DNA from: RBG-16-57-9 sp964529745
GTDB taxonomy: Archaea; Thermoproteota; Bathyarchaeia; TCS64
DNA: 25,736 nt
Direction: 5' to 3'
Assembly (NCBI GenBank): GCA_964529745.1
Contig: CAZGZR010000034.1
Coordinates: 1 to 25,736, forward strand
In this document: positions 5,613 to 13,294 of the stretch, piece after piece
Position numbering within the stretch: the first letter of the stretch is position 1
Layout: each line of letters starts with the position of its first letter
Made by a program: the position numbers and the translations under genes
The notes under the pieces: generated by a model
Databases searched by the model: none
What the model was told of the DNA's origin: nothing
The model's input: only the letters and a program-made list of their open reading frames with translations

Positions 5613-6632
5613 TCAGCCCCTTGGGATGACGACGTACTTCAACAGCTCCTTGGGCGACAACCCCTGGGCCTTCCCCCAGGCCAGGCCCACCAAGTTGTCC
5701 TTCTCGATCTCGCTGTAGACGAGGTACGCCATGATGACGTTGAACCCGTACTCGTCCGCAGACCTCGACGCCGTGACGTGGTCGTACTTCGCGAGCCGCA
5801 GGTACGTCCTGATGAGGGCCACGTCCCCCGTGTAGATGGGGCCCAGTATCTCGGCGTAGGGAGACCCCAGCCCCTGGATCACGGGCCTCAGGTTCTCGGC
5901 CTCTATGATGTCCTTGAGCTGGGAGACCGTGACGCCGTATGTTGCCGGGAACAGCTCCTCGAGGTCCAGCGCCTCGTGTCTATGGCCCCTCTGCTTCACG
6001 GCGATGAGTACGTTCTCGATGTCGGTCTCGAGCTCTACTAGCTTGCGGACGATGCGGCGATCCCTTGTGGGCAGCTGCTTCACAGCCTCCAGTATGGCCG
6101 AGGCGTTGACGTAGTTGAGCATGAGCTCCAGCGGCCAGAGGGCGTCAAACCGCTCGTAGAGGGGCATCTGCTCCGCGACCTTGGCGTAAGGTGTCTCGCG
6201 GAGCATCTCCACCACGTCTTCGAGGCTGCCAGCCTTGATCATGTCCTCGTAGCTCGCCACCCTGTAGGGGCTTATGGGTATTAGGCTGAGCCTTATCTCC
6301 TCCTCTGAGGCGTCGCTGAACTTGCCCCGCAGAATCCGTTTGAGGTTCACCACCTCGAAGCGCATCTGGTAGTAGCCCAAGAGGAACTCCCCTATCTTCC
6401 GGGGGGTGAGCTCCACTATCTTCTCTATGCGCTCGATGAACTTCCTGTAGAAGACCCGCTCCAGGGCGATGTCCGGCCTGGACTCGTCGTCCAGCGCGAC
6501 GCCGCCGTAAGGCGTGTCCTCCAGCTTGGAGAGGAAGTCGGCCACATCCCGGGCGTCGGCCAGCGTCTGCATCTGCTCCTGGGTGAGCAGGTCGGCGATC
6601 CTGGCGTGGGTACGCAGGACCACGTATTTCAA
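5613..6632 (-). CDS. atpC: A-type ATP synthase subunit C
   Basis: 339 aa, the usual length of archaeal subunit C (V-ATPase subunit d/AC39 family), which forms the funnel that joins the central stalk to the membrane rotor ring. It is an all-helical protein with conserved stretches such as FLSKLEDTPYGG, LLGYYQMRFEVVNLKRILRGK and TDIENVLIAVKQRGH. The start is TTG, 8 nt after the atpD stop. The frame continues upstream (KKLSLGL) with no standard start, so TTG is preferred. It is the last gene of the operon here, whereas in many archaea C lies between E and F. Confidence 0.9.
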   Translation of the reverse strand: MKYVVLRTHARIADLLTQEQMQTLADARDVADFLSKLEDTPYGGVALDDESRPDIALERVFYRKFIERIEKIVELTPRKIGEFLLGYYQMRFEVVNLKRILRGKFSDASEEEIRLSLIPISPYRVASYEDMIKAGSLEDVVEMLRETPYAKVAEQMPLYERFDALWPLELMLNYVNASAILEAVKQLPTRDRRIVRKLVELETDIENVLIAVKQRGHRHEALDLEELFPATYGVTVSQLKDIIEAENLRPVIQGLGSPYAEILGPIYTGDVALIRTYLRLAKYDHVTASRSADEYGFNVIMAYLVYSEIEKDNLVGLAWGKAQGLSPKELLKYVVIPRG

Positions 6633-6640
6633 GCCCAGGC

Positions 6641-7261
6641 TCAGCTTCTTCGCGATGCCTTGGCACCCCCTATGAGCTTCATCCTGACAAGCTCCTCGAG
6701 GCTCTCCTCGTCGAGCTTGTCCTCTATGAACTTGATTATCTGGTTGTACTCGGGTATGATTATGTTCTCCAGGGCGTTGACCTTCCTGTTGGTCTTCCCC
6801 AGCTCGTCGGCTATCCGCTCCACCCTGGTCTCGAACTCGGCGAGCCTGATGATGTCGTCGAGGATCTCGTAGACCTTGTCGCTCGCCACGCTAAGGGTGA
6901 TGTCCAGCTCCGCCGTCACCTGGGGCTTCTCGCCTATCTTGACGAAGGGGTACCTGACCCCCATCACGGCCCTGGGCAGGACCTCCAAATCAAGGATACT
7001 CTTTATGCTCCTCGCCTGGCTCTGGACCTCCTGGGGCCCCAGGCTGAGGTACGCCGCGGTTACGGCGGCGTACGCCTCCTGCAGGACGTCCATGAGAATC
7101 CTGCGTCTCCCCTTGAGGACGTCGAGGGAGGTGGTCAGCTCCTTGGCGAGCTGGTCCCTCTTCAGCTTGAGGAACTCTGTGCCCCGCTCGATGAAGCCTA
7201 TCCTCCTCTTCATGTCCATGAGGAAGCCCTTCGTGGGCTTGACGCCGGCGGTGGATGACAA
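6641..7261 (-). CDS. atpD: A-type ATP synthase subunit D
   Basis: 206 aa. The N-terminal block VKPTKGFLMDMKRRIGFIER and the following KLKRDQLAKEL match the conserved PTRxxLLxLKRRLxxAxRGxxLLKxKRD start of subunit D. The C terminus is again a long helix (ELGKTNRKVNALENIIIPEY). Both helices pair as the antiparallel coiled-coil axle of the rotary motor. The start is TTG, 2 nt after the atpB stop; it is kept because the conserved VKPT block lies before the next ATG (7219). The gene is translated within the operon between B and C. Confidence 0.93.
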   Translation of the reverse strand: MSSTAGVKPTKGFLMDMKRRIGFIERGTEFLKLKRDQLAKELTTSLDVLKGRRRILMDVLQEAYAAVTAAYLSLGPQEVQSQARSIKSILDLEVLPRAVMGVRYPFVKIGEKPQVTAELDITLSVASDKVYEILDDIIRLAEFETRVERIADELGKTNRKVNALENIIIPEYNQIIKFIEDKLDEESLEELVRMKLIGGAKASRRS

Positions 7262-7263
7262 CT

Positions 7264-8658
7264 CTACACTTCCCGTTTGTGAGCCGGGTGGTACTTGTTG
7301 ATGTAAGCCTCCCTCACTCTGATGAGGTCTTCCTCGGGCAGCATGCTCAGCAGGTCCCAGGCGAGGTCGAGGGTCTGCTCGATGCTCCTGTTCTCGTACC
7401 TGCCCTGGTTGACGAACTCCTGCTCGAACCTGTCGGCGAACTCCAGCCAGGTCCTCTCGCGCTCGGAGAGGCCGACGGTTCCGACGATCTGGACGAGGCC
7501 GCGAGCGCGGGTCCCCTCAGCGTAGGCCATGTAGAGCTGGTTGCTCACGTCGCTGTGGTCCTCCCTGGTGGTCTCCGCCCCGATGCCGTCCTTCATGAGC
7601 CTGCTGAGGCTCGGCAGCACGTTCATGGGCGGGTAGAGGCCCCTCAGGGCGAGGCCGCGCTGGAGTATGAGCTGGCCTTCGGTGATGTACCCGGTGAGGT
7701 CCGGGATGGGGTGGGTTATGTCGCCTGCGGGCATGGAGAGGATGGGCATCAACGTGACGCTTCCCTCCTTGCCCTTGATCTTGCCCGCCCGCTCATAGAT
7801 GGTGGCCAGGTCGCTGTAGAGGTAGCCCGGGTACCCCTTCCGTGTGGGTATCTCCTCCCGGGCGATGCTGATGGCTCGGAGCGCCTCGGCGTAGTTGGTC
7901 ATGTCGGTGAGTATGACCAGCACGTGCATCCCCAGGTCGAAGGCCAGGTACTCGGCGATTGTCTGGGCGATCCTAGGCGTGACGATGCGCTCTATGGCGG
8001 GGTCGTCGGCCAGGTTCAGTATCATGACGCTCTTGTTGAGGGCCCCCGTCTTCTCGAACTCCTCCCTGAAGTAGGCGGCCTCCTCGTTCTTGATGCCCAT
8101 GGCGCCGAAGACTATGGCGAAGTCGGTCTCCCGGCCCGGGATGGTGGCCTGCCTGGCTATCTGGGCGGCCAGCTCGTTGTGGGGGAGCCCCGACTCGCTG
8201 AAGATGGGCAGCTTCTGGCCTCTGACGAGGCTGTTCATGCCGTCGATGCTGCTGAGACCCGTCTGGATGAACTCGCTTGGTACGTCCCTCGCCGCCGGGT
8301 TGATGACGCCGCCGTTGACGTCCCTGAGGTCCGTCGATAGGGGCCTGGGTATGCCGTCTAGGGGCTCGAAGCTTCCGCTGAACACGCGTCCGATGAGGTC
8401 CGGGGAAACCGGTATCCTCAGGACGTCTCCTGTGAACCGTACTATGGTGTTGAGGTCCAGACCTGAGGTCTCACCGAAGCACTGGATCATGGCCCAGTCT
8501 CTGCTGACGTCGAGGACGCTTCCCTGCACGATCTCGCCACTGGGCCTCTGTATCTGGACGACCTCGTCGAAGCTGACGTCCCTGACGTCCTGTATCATGA
8601 GGATGGGTCCCTTGATCTCAGTGGTGGTCTTGTACTCAAGTCCAGCTATCTCAACCAT
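7264..8658 (-). CDS. atpB: A-type ATP synthase subunit B (non-catalytic)
   Basis: 464 aa. The beta-barrel start EYKTTTEIKGPILMIQDV is followed by a nucleotide-domain core with GSVLDVSRDWAMIQCFG and SESGLPHNELAAQIARQA. The P-loop of the catalytic subunit is replaced by SGLPHNEL, as expected for subunit B, which structures the hexamer and regulates rather than hydrolysing ATP. The SRLMKDGIG and LTDMTNYAEALR motifs are conserved. Its ATG overlaps the atpA stop by one base (TAATG), so the stoichiometric A and B subunits are translationally coupled. Confidence 0.97.
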   Translation of the reverse strand: MVEIAGLEYKTTTEIKGPILMIQDVRDVSFDEVVQIQRPSGEIVQGSVLDVSRDWAMIQCFGETSGLDLNTIVRFTGDVLRIPVSPDLIGRVFSGSFEPLDGIPRPLSTDLRDVNGGVINPAARDVPSEFIQTGLSSIDGMNSLVRGQKLPIFSESGLPHNELAAQIARQATIPGRETDFAIVFGAMGIKNEEAAYFREEFEKTGALNKSVMILNLADDPAIERIVTPRIAQTIAEYLAFDLGMHVLVILTDMTNYAEALRAISIAREEIPTRKGYPGYLYSDLATIYERAGKIKGKEGSVTLMPILSMPAGDITHPIPDLTGYITEGQLILQRGLALRGLYPPMNVLPSLSRLMKDGIGAETTREDHSDVSNQLYMAYAEGTRARGLVQIVGTVGLSERERTWLEFADRFEQEFVNQGRYENRSIEQTLDLAWDLLSMLPEEDLIRVREAYINKYHPAHKREV

Positions 8659-10427
8659 TATGAAGCCACCTCGTACCGGATCGCCAGCTCATCCGCGTCG
8701 TTCTTCATCTGCACACGCGCCTCCTTTATGGGCTCCAGGCCCTGTCTCTCCTTGAGCCTCATCATCTCCCTGAGGACGTCTAGGTCCCTGATCTGCTCTA
8801 TGGGTATGCCCTTCCTCACGAGCGGCGACACAACGTCGTAGAAGTCCACGTAGATCTCAAGCAACGCGGCCTGCTTCTCGGGGGAGCAGTACCTGTCCAC
8901 TTCGTGGAAAGCGCTCTGGACTAGGAACCCCTCCCTGAGCATCTCGGCCATGAGGAGCACCAGCCTCTGCTCGTCTGGGAGAGCCTTCTCACCGATGATT
9001 CGGGCCGTCTCCTCGATCTCGCTGGCCTCCTCTAGGAGCCTCAGCGCCCTGGCCCGCGCGTCCTCCCAGCCCGGAGACTGCTCGGTCCACCAGTTGGCCG
9101 CCACGGTGAGGTACCGTGTGAAGCTCCTCAGCCAGTTGATGGCCGGGAAGTGTCTACGATAAGCAAGCTCCGAGTCGAGGGCCCAGAAGGTCCCGATGAA
9201 CCTGAGGGTGTTGGTGGTCACAGGCTCCGAGTAGTCTCCACCGGGGGGAGACACGGCGCCCATGATGGTGAGGCTACCATACCTCTCCTCGCTGCCAAGC
9301 GTGACCACCCTGCCCGACCTCTCGTATATCCCTGCTATACGGTCAGCTAGGTATGCTGGGAACCCTGCCTCCGCCGGTATCTCCTCCAGGCGGCCCGATA
9401 TGTCTCTGAGGGCCTCCGCCCACCTGGACGTGGAGTCGGCCATGATAGCGACGTCGTAGCCCTGGTCTCTGAAGTACTCGGCGATGGTGACACCCATGTA
9501 GATGCTTGCCTCCCTAGCCGACACTGGCATGTTAGACACGTTGGCGATGATGACCGTCCTCTCGATGAGCCGTCTCCCCGTCCTCGGGTCCTCTATCTCG
9601 GGAAAACTCGATACTACGTCAGCCATCTCGTTGCCGCGTTCACCGCAGCCGATGTACACGATGATGTCGGCGTCGCTCCACTTGGCAATCTGCTGCAGGG
9701 TGACGGTCTTCCCGGTCCCGAACCCCCCGGGTATGGCCGCCGCGCCTCCCTTAGCGCACGGGAAGAAGGTATCGATGACCCGTTGCCCCGTGATGAGGGG
9801 CTGGCTCAGCGACAGCCTCTCCTTGATGGGCCTGCCTTGCCTGACGGGCCACGTCTGCATCATCTTCAGGGGAACCGTCTCTCCCTCACCGGTCTCCAGC
9901 TCGGCGACCGTGTCGGTGACCGTGAACTCCCCCGACTTTATCGACTTTATCCTTCCACTCAACCCGGGGGGAACCATTATCCTGTGGACGAAACTTGGCG
10001 TCTCCTGGACCGTCCCTATGATGTCCCCTGCGACGACCTCGTCGCCTCTCTTCGCCGTGGCGTCGAAGCCCCATTTCTTATCCCGGTTCAGCGAGGCTAT
10101 GTTGGTTCCCCTAGTCACGAATGGGCCAGTCAGGTCCCAGAGCTCGGTCTCGGACCTCTCGACGCCGTCCACGATCTGGCTCATTATTCCGGGGCCCAGC
10201 TCGGCGATGAGCGGTGTACCGATGTCCACGACAGGCTCACCGGGCTTCAGGCCCGCGGTAGCCTCGTAGACCTGTATATAGGCAGTTTCCTCGCTGAGCC
10301 TAACGATCTCGCCCATGAGCTTGAGGTTGCCCACCTCTGTGAGGTCGCCCATCTTGGGCTCCTCCCTGAACTTGGCTACCACGAGGGAGCCGTTTATCCT
10401 CTCGATCGTTCCTTCCATCATAGACAT
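8658..10427 (-). CDS. atpA: A-type ATP synthase catalytic subunit A
   Basis: 589 aa, standard length. The Walker A loop is GGFGTGKT at 234-241 (the usual form is GPFGSGKT, so Pro235 and Ser238 positions differ). It is followed by the catalytic GERGNEM loop, the long subunit-A-specific insertion (about 110-200), and ADSTSRWAEALR. It binds and converts ATP in the A3B3 head. The first ATG at 10427 has GGAGTGAT about 8 nt upstream, inside the end of atpE, a good Shine-Dalgarno site for an internal operon gene. ATGs at 10421 and 10418 are weaker alternatives. Confidence 0.97.
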   Translation of the reverse strand: MSMMEGTIERINGSLVVAKFREEPKMGDLTEVGNLKLMGEIVRLSEETAYIQVYEATAGLKPGEPVVDIGTPLIAELGPGIMSQIVDGVERSETELWDLTGPFVTRGTNIASLNRDKKWGFDATAKRGDEVVAGDIIGTVQETPSFVHRIMVPPGLSGRIKSIKSGEFTVTDTVAELETGEGETVPLKMMQTWPVRQGRPIKERLSLSQPLITGQRVIDTFFPCAKGGAAAIPGGFGTGKTVTLQQIAKWSDADIIVYIGCGERGNEMADVVSSFPEIEDPRTGRRLIERTVIIANVSNMPVSAREASIYMGVTIAEYFRDQGYDVAIMADSTSRWAEALRDISGRLEEIPAEAGFPAYLADRIAGIYERSGRVVTLGSEERYGSLTIMGAVSPPGGDYSEPVTTNTLRFIGTFWALDSELAYRRHFPAINWLRSFTRYLTVAANWWTEQSPGWEDARARALRLLEEASEIEETARIIGEKALPDEQRLVLLMAEMLREGFLVQSAFHEVDRYCSPEKQAALLEIYVDFYDVVSPLVRKGIPIEQIRDLDVLREMMRLKERQGLEPIKEARVQMKNDADELAIRYEVAS

Positions 10428-10428
10428 A

Positions 10429-11046
10429 CTAGATCACTCCCAGCTTCTCAGCCACCTCTGACGCCTTAGATTGCCTCACCTTGGTGAGCCTGCCCTCAAG
10501 GGTGTTATAGTAGACCTTCGTGGCCTTCGGATTCTTCACGATGACCCCACCCACCGTATCGACGGGTTTGCTGTCGAGCTTTAAGGAAACGCCTAGCTCC
10601 TTGGATAGCCCCGAAAGCGTCTTCTTGAGGAAGCCCTGGTCAGCCTTGTTGGATGAGACGATCAACTCGTCTTCGCCTATGGCCTCCGCGGCCTCGGAGA
10701 TGAGCTTCTTGACCACTTCCTGGTAGTCTTCCCCGCCTTCGTTCGCCATCGCCTCCAGCCTATCCTGCGCTATCCTGAAGACGTTGTCGAGTAGCTCCAT
10801 CTTGGCCTCCATGACCTGCTTACGTCCGTCCAGGTTCGCCCTGCCCACTATCCTGTCGTGGACCGCCCTGAGCTCGGAGCCAACGATGGTCCTCAGGTGC
10901 CTCTCCGTGTCGTTTCTGATGCGCGCCTCTTCCTGCCTGGCGTTCTCGAGGATTCTCTCCGCCCGGGCCTCCGCCTTCGAGAGGATGGTGTTCCTCTCCG
11001 CCACGGCTTTCTCTATGAGCCCGGCTTCAAGCTCTATGCTGCTCAT
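10429..11046 (-). CDS. atpE: A-type ATP synthase subunit E (peripheral stalk)
   Basis: 205 aa. The N-terminal half is a long charged coiled coil (AVAERNTILSKAEARAERIL and onward). The C-terminal half is the globular head with VGGVIVKNPKATKVYYNTLEGRL, close to the conserved GGvivxxxdGxixvdNTleaRl of subunit E. Together with subunit H it forms the peripheral stalk that holds the A3B3 head. The start ATG overlaps the stop of the H-type gene (ATGA, 4 nt). Confidence 0.92.
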   Translation of the reverse strand: MSSIELEAGLIEKAVAERNTILSKAEARAERILENARQEEARIRNDTERHLRTIVGSELRAVHDRIVGRANLDGRKQVMEAKMELLDNVFRIAQDRLEAMANEGGEDYQEVVKKLISEAAEAIGEDELIVSSNKADQGFLKKTLSGLSKELGVSLKLDSKPVDTVGGVIVKNPKATKVYYNTLEGRLTKVRQSKASEVAEKLGVI

Positions 11047-11375
11047 CCGGGGAGGACCTCCTGTAAAACGAACTCGACGGCGTCATCGATCTTCTCTGCC
11101 GGGATCTTTTCCAGCTCTCCGACCTGTTTATCGTATTCCTTCGAGACCTTGGCAGCCTCTTTCTCTGCCTTCTTCTCTTCCTCCGCGAGCATCTCCTCGA
11201 GGCCGGTGCCTCTCTGGGCCCTCATGCGTCTCCTGTTTGACTCGGTCCTTGCGGCCTCTATCATCTCGTCGGCTTGCTTCTGGGCTTCAGAGACCATCCG
11301 CTCAGCCTCGGCTTGAGCCTCAACGAGGAGCTTCTGTAGCCTCAAGCCCATCGATAGTACTCGTTCCATCTCCAT
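11043..11375 (-). CDS. atpH: A-type ATP synthase subunit H (peripheral stalk coiled coil)
   Basis: 110 aa, almost wholly helical and charged (LVEAQAEAERMVSEAQKQAD, AEEEKKAEKEAAKVSKEYDK). It ends in a short amphipathic helix, AVEFVLQEVLP, as in archaeal subunit H/AhaH, the partner of E. Length, heptad character and its place directly before atpE support the call; the sequence itself is low in complexity. It starts 3 nt after the atpF stop with an AGAGG stretch just before the ATG. Confidence 0.82.
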   Translation of the reverse strand: MEMERVLSMGLRLQKLLVEAQAEAERMVSEAQKQADEMIEAARTESNRRRMRAQRGTGLEEMLAEEEKKAEKEAAKVSKEYDKQVGELEKIPAEKIDDAVEFVLQEVLPG

Positions 11376-11378
11376 CCT

Positions 11379-11696
11379 CTACAACTCCAACCTTGTCCCT
11401 ATCGCCAGCGAGACCACTGCCTGGAGTTCCTCCATCCTCATACCCGTCTCCATGGTAAAGTCGGGGACCAGGGCGAAGACAGGCGTGATGTCTCCCTTCC
11501 TCATGACTTCCTCCCTTACGTTCCTAGTCTCAGGTGCGAAGCGCTCCGGGAGGATGATGAGCTTGTAGTCTTCATCGTTCACGAGTCGAGCCAGCGTCGC
11601 TGCCACCGCACCCCCATCTATCTCGTGATAACCCGTGGCCCCGATGAGCTCGAAGGTCGTCGCGAATGAGGGGGGGCCAATGACGGCTATGCTCAT
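11379..11696 (-). CDS. atpF: A-type ATP synthase subunit F
   Basis: 105 aa. The N terminus SIAVIGPPSFATTFELIGATG is the classic start of V/A-ATPase subunit F, a Rossmann-like central-stalk protein. DYKLIILPERFAPETRNVREE follows and a C-terminal helix ends the chain. It is the first gene of the operon: the ATG is about 29 nt after the centre of a T-rich box, so the operon mRNA is probably leaderless. Beginning the operon with F, and lacking genes for membrane subunits I and K, is unlike the common archaeal order. Confidence 0.92.
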   Translation of the reverse strand: MSIAVIGPPSFATTFELIGATGYHEIDGGAVAATLARLVNDEDYKLIILPERFAPETRNVREEVMRKGDITPVFALVPDFTMETGMRMEELQAVVSLAIGTRLEL

Positions 11697-11720
11697 TTCT
11701 TATCAGCAGAGTGCGACCCA

Positions 11721-11732
11721 CTAAAAAAAACT
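11721..11732 (-). promoter_or_regulatory. T8 element: atpF promoter and possible nuoM terminator
   Basis: On the minus strand this reads agttttttttag. Its centre lies about 29 nt before the atpF ATG, right for a TATA-like box. The same T8 run lies about 60 nt beyond the nuoM stop codon in the transcription direction, so it could also end the nuoLM transcript. Confidence 0.5.
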
Positions 11733-11790
11733 TGTGCAAACCCTGACATCGAGGGCTATTCCTAGGAGCCACTGAGTTTTAAGTGGATGG

Positions 11791-13293
11791 CTAGAACATG
11801 GTAGAGAAGTAGGGGATTATGTAGTCAGTTACTAGCCTCGGGTATATTCCTATTATCACCGCCATCAATGCAAAGACTATCATGGGCACCAGGTAGAGCT
11901 GGTTAGCCTCCCTTACCTCCTCCATGCCCTCAGCTAGAGGCCCGAAGAACACCCGCCGGACGGTCCAGAGACTGTATCCCACGGTGAGTACCGTCATTAT
12001 TATGGCGACGACCGCCACGGCAAGCTGCACCGAGTTGCCCATTGCAGTCCCGAAGACGCCGCTGAACACCATGAACTTGCTCATGAAGCCGATTGTTGGT
12101 GGTACCCCGCCTATGGCGAAGAAGCCTAGCAGCGCCAACGTAGCTGTTATGGGCATCCTGTCGGCGAGGCCGCCCATATGCTTGATGCTTCTGGTGCCGG
12201 CGTTAGCGATGAGTACGCCCGCGACGCAGAACAAGATGCACTTGCCGAAGCCGTGGCTGACATAGTGGAAGACGGCTCCAGCTTCTCCATAGGCTCCGGC
12301 GCTCGCCAGCCCCAGGAATATGTAGCCCATCTGGCTCACGCTGCTGTACGCCAGGAACCGCTTGATGTCGTCCTGCGCAAGCGCCATGAGGCCCCCATAC
12401 ACCATGGTGAGGAGAGCCCAGACGGTGAAAACTAGGCTGAAGGTCTGGAACACCGGTGCCATGGGGACGGCGACCAGCCTGATGGCCGCGTAGCTTCCGA
12501 TGCCAATCATGGCTGGGCTCAGCAAGGCGCTGATTGGTGTGGGTGCCTCGGCGTGGGCATAGGGCAACCAGATGTGGATGCCGAACACCGCCATCTTCGT
12601 GAAGAAACCTATGAGTATCGCGAACGCGATCAACCCCGCCCATGGATGGCCCACAACGCCGGCGAGTGCGCTGATCTCGAAGCTGCCCGTGATCCAGTAG
12701 CTCGTGAGCAGGCCAACCAGGAGTATGACGGCGCCCAGGTGGGTCCATAAGAAGTACATCATGCCTATGCGCTCACGCTCGCCGTAGCCGTAGTTGTTGA
12801 TCAACGCCCAGCTGGGCACCAGCATCAGCTCATAGAAGAAGTAAAACTGGATGGTATTCGTCGCCATGACGGTGCCCAGCATGCCCACAGCGTACAGCAG
12901 GTAGAGGGCGTAGTATGTGGCGTAGGCGCCTTCGCCTATGGGTTCTCCCGTCTCGTGCTCCCACTCGTGGAACCTGTGCTCCATGTACGGAATGCTGTAG
13001 ATGCTTATTCCTAGGCACAGCAGGTTGATGGTGAGCAGCATCCAGATACTCAGGCCGTCGGCCTTGAGGCCGAACGTCAACCCGGCTTCAGGGGCCCAGC
13101 TGTAGACCTCATCGTATGAGCCTCCACCCTGTATCTCCACCGCTACCGTAGCCAGTAGGAACAAGGTTATCACCAGAGGCAACGCTGTTAGCCATCCCGT
13201 GCCTTTCCCGAAGTTCTTACCCAAAACGTACACGATAGGTGTAGCTATTAGTGGTACCAAGAGTACCAATCCAAGTGTATACGACATTACCAT
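11791..13293 (-). CDS. nuoM: Complex I-like proton-pumping subunit NuoM
   Basis: 500 aa with about 14 membrane helices. Key residues of the antiporter-like subunits are visible: Glu155 in FYFFYELMLVPSW, Lys233 in FFTKMAVFGIHIWLPYAHAE, and the broken-helix region KRFLAYSSVSQMGYI. HAEAPTPISALLSP identifies M rather than N. It pumps protons as part of an NADH:quinone oxidoreductase-type or Fpo-like complex. The ATG lies just after the nuoL stop; GGAGGAGG about 9 nt upstream is its ribosome site. The other complex subunits are not in the window. Confidence 0.95.
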   Translation of the reverse strand: MVMSYTLGLVLLVPLIATPIVYVLGKNFGKGTGWLTALPLVITLFLLATVAVEIQGGGSYDEVYSWAPEAGLTFGLKADGLSIWMLLTINLLCLGISIYSIPYMEHRFHEWEHETGEPIGEGAYATYYALYLLYAVGMLGTVMATNTIQFYFFYELMLVPSWALINNYGYGERERIGMMYFLWTHLGAVILLVGLLTSYWITGSFEISALAGVVGHPWAGLIAFAILIGFFTKMAVFGIHIWLPYAHAEAPTPISALLSPAMIGIGSYAAIRLVAVPMAPVFQTFSLVFTVWALLTMVYGGLMALAQDDIKRFLAYSSVSQMGYIFLGLASAGAYGEAGAVFHYVSHGFGKCILFCVAGVLIANAGTRSIKHMGGLADRMPITATLALLGFFAIGGVPPTIGFMSKFMVFSGVFGTAMGNSVQLAVAVVAIIMTVLTVGYSLWTVRRVFFGPLAEGMEEVREANQLYLVPMIVFALMAVIIGIYPRLVTDYIIPYFSTMF

Positions 13294-13294
13294 C

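Noticed and set aside
7255..8340. 361-aa plus-strand frame
   Set aside because: Antisense shadow of atpB, kept open by high GC; rich in Val/Asp/Gly without any family motif.
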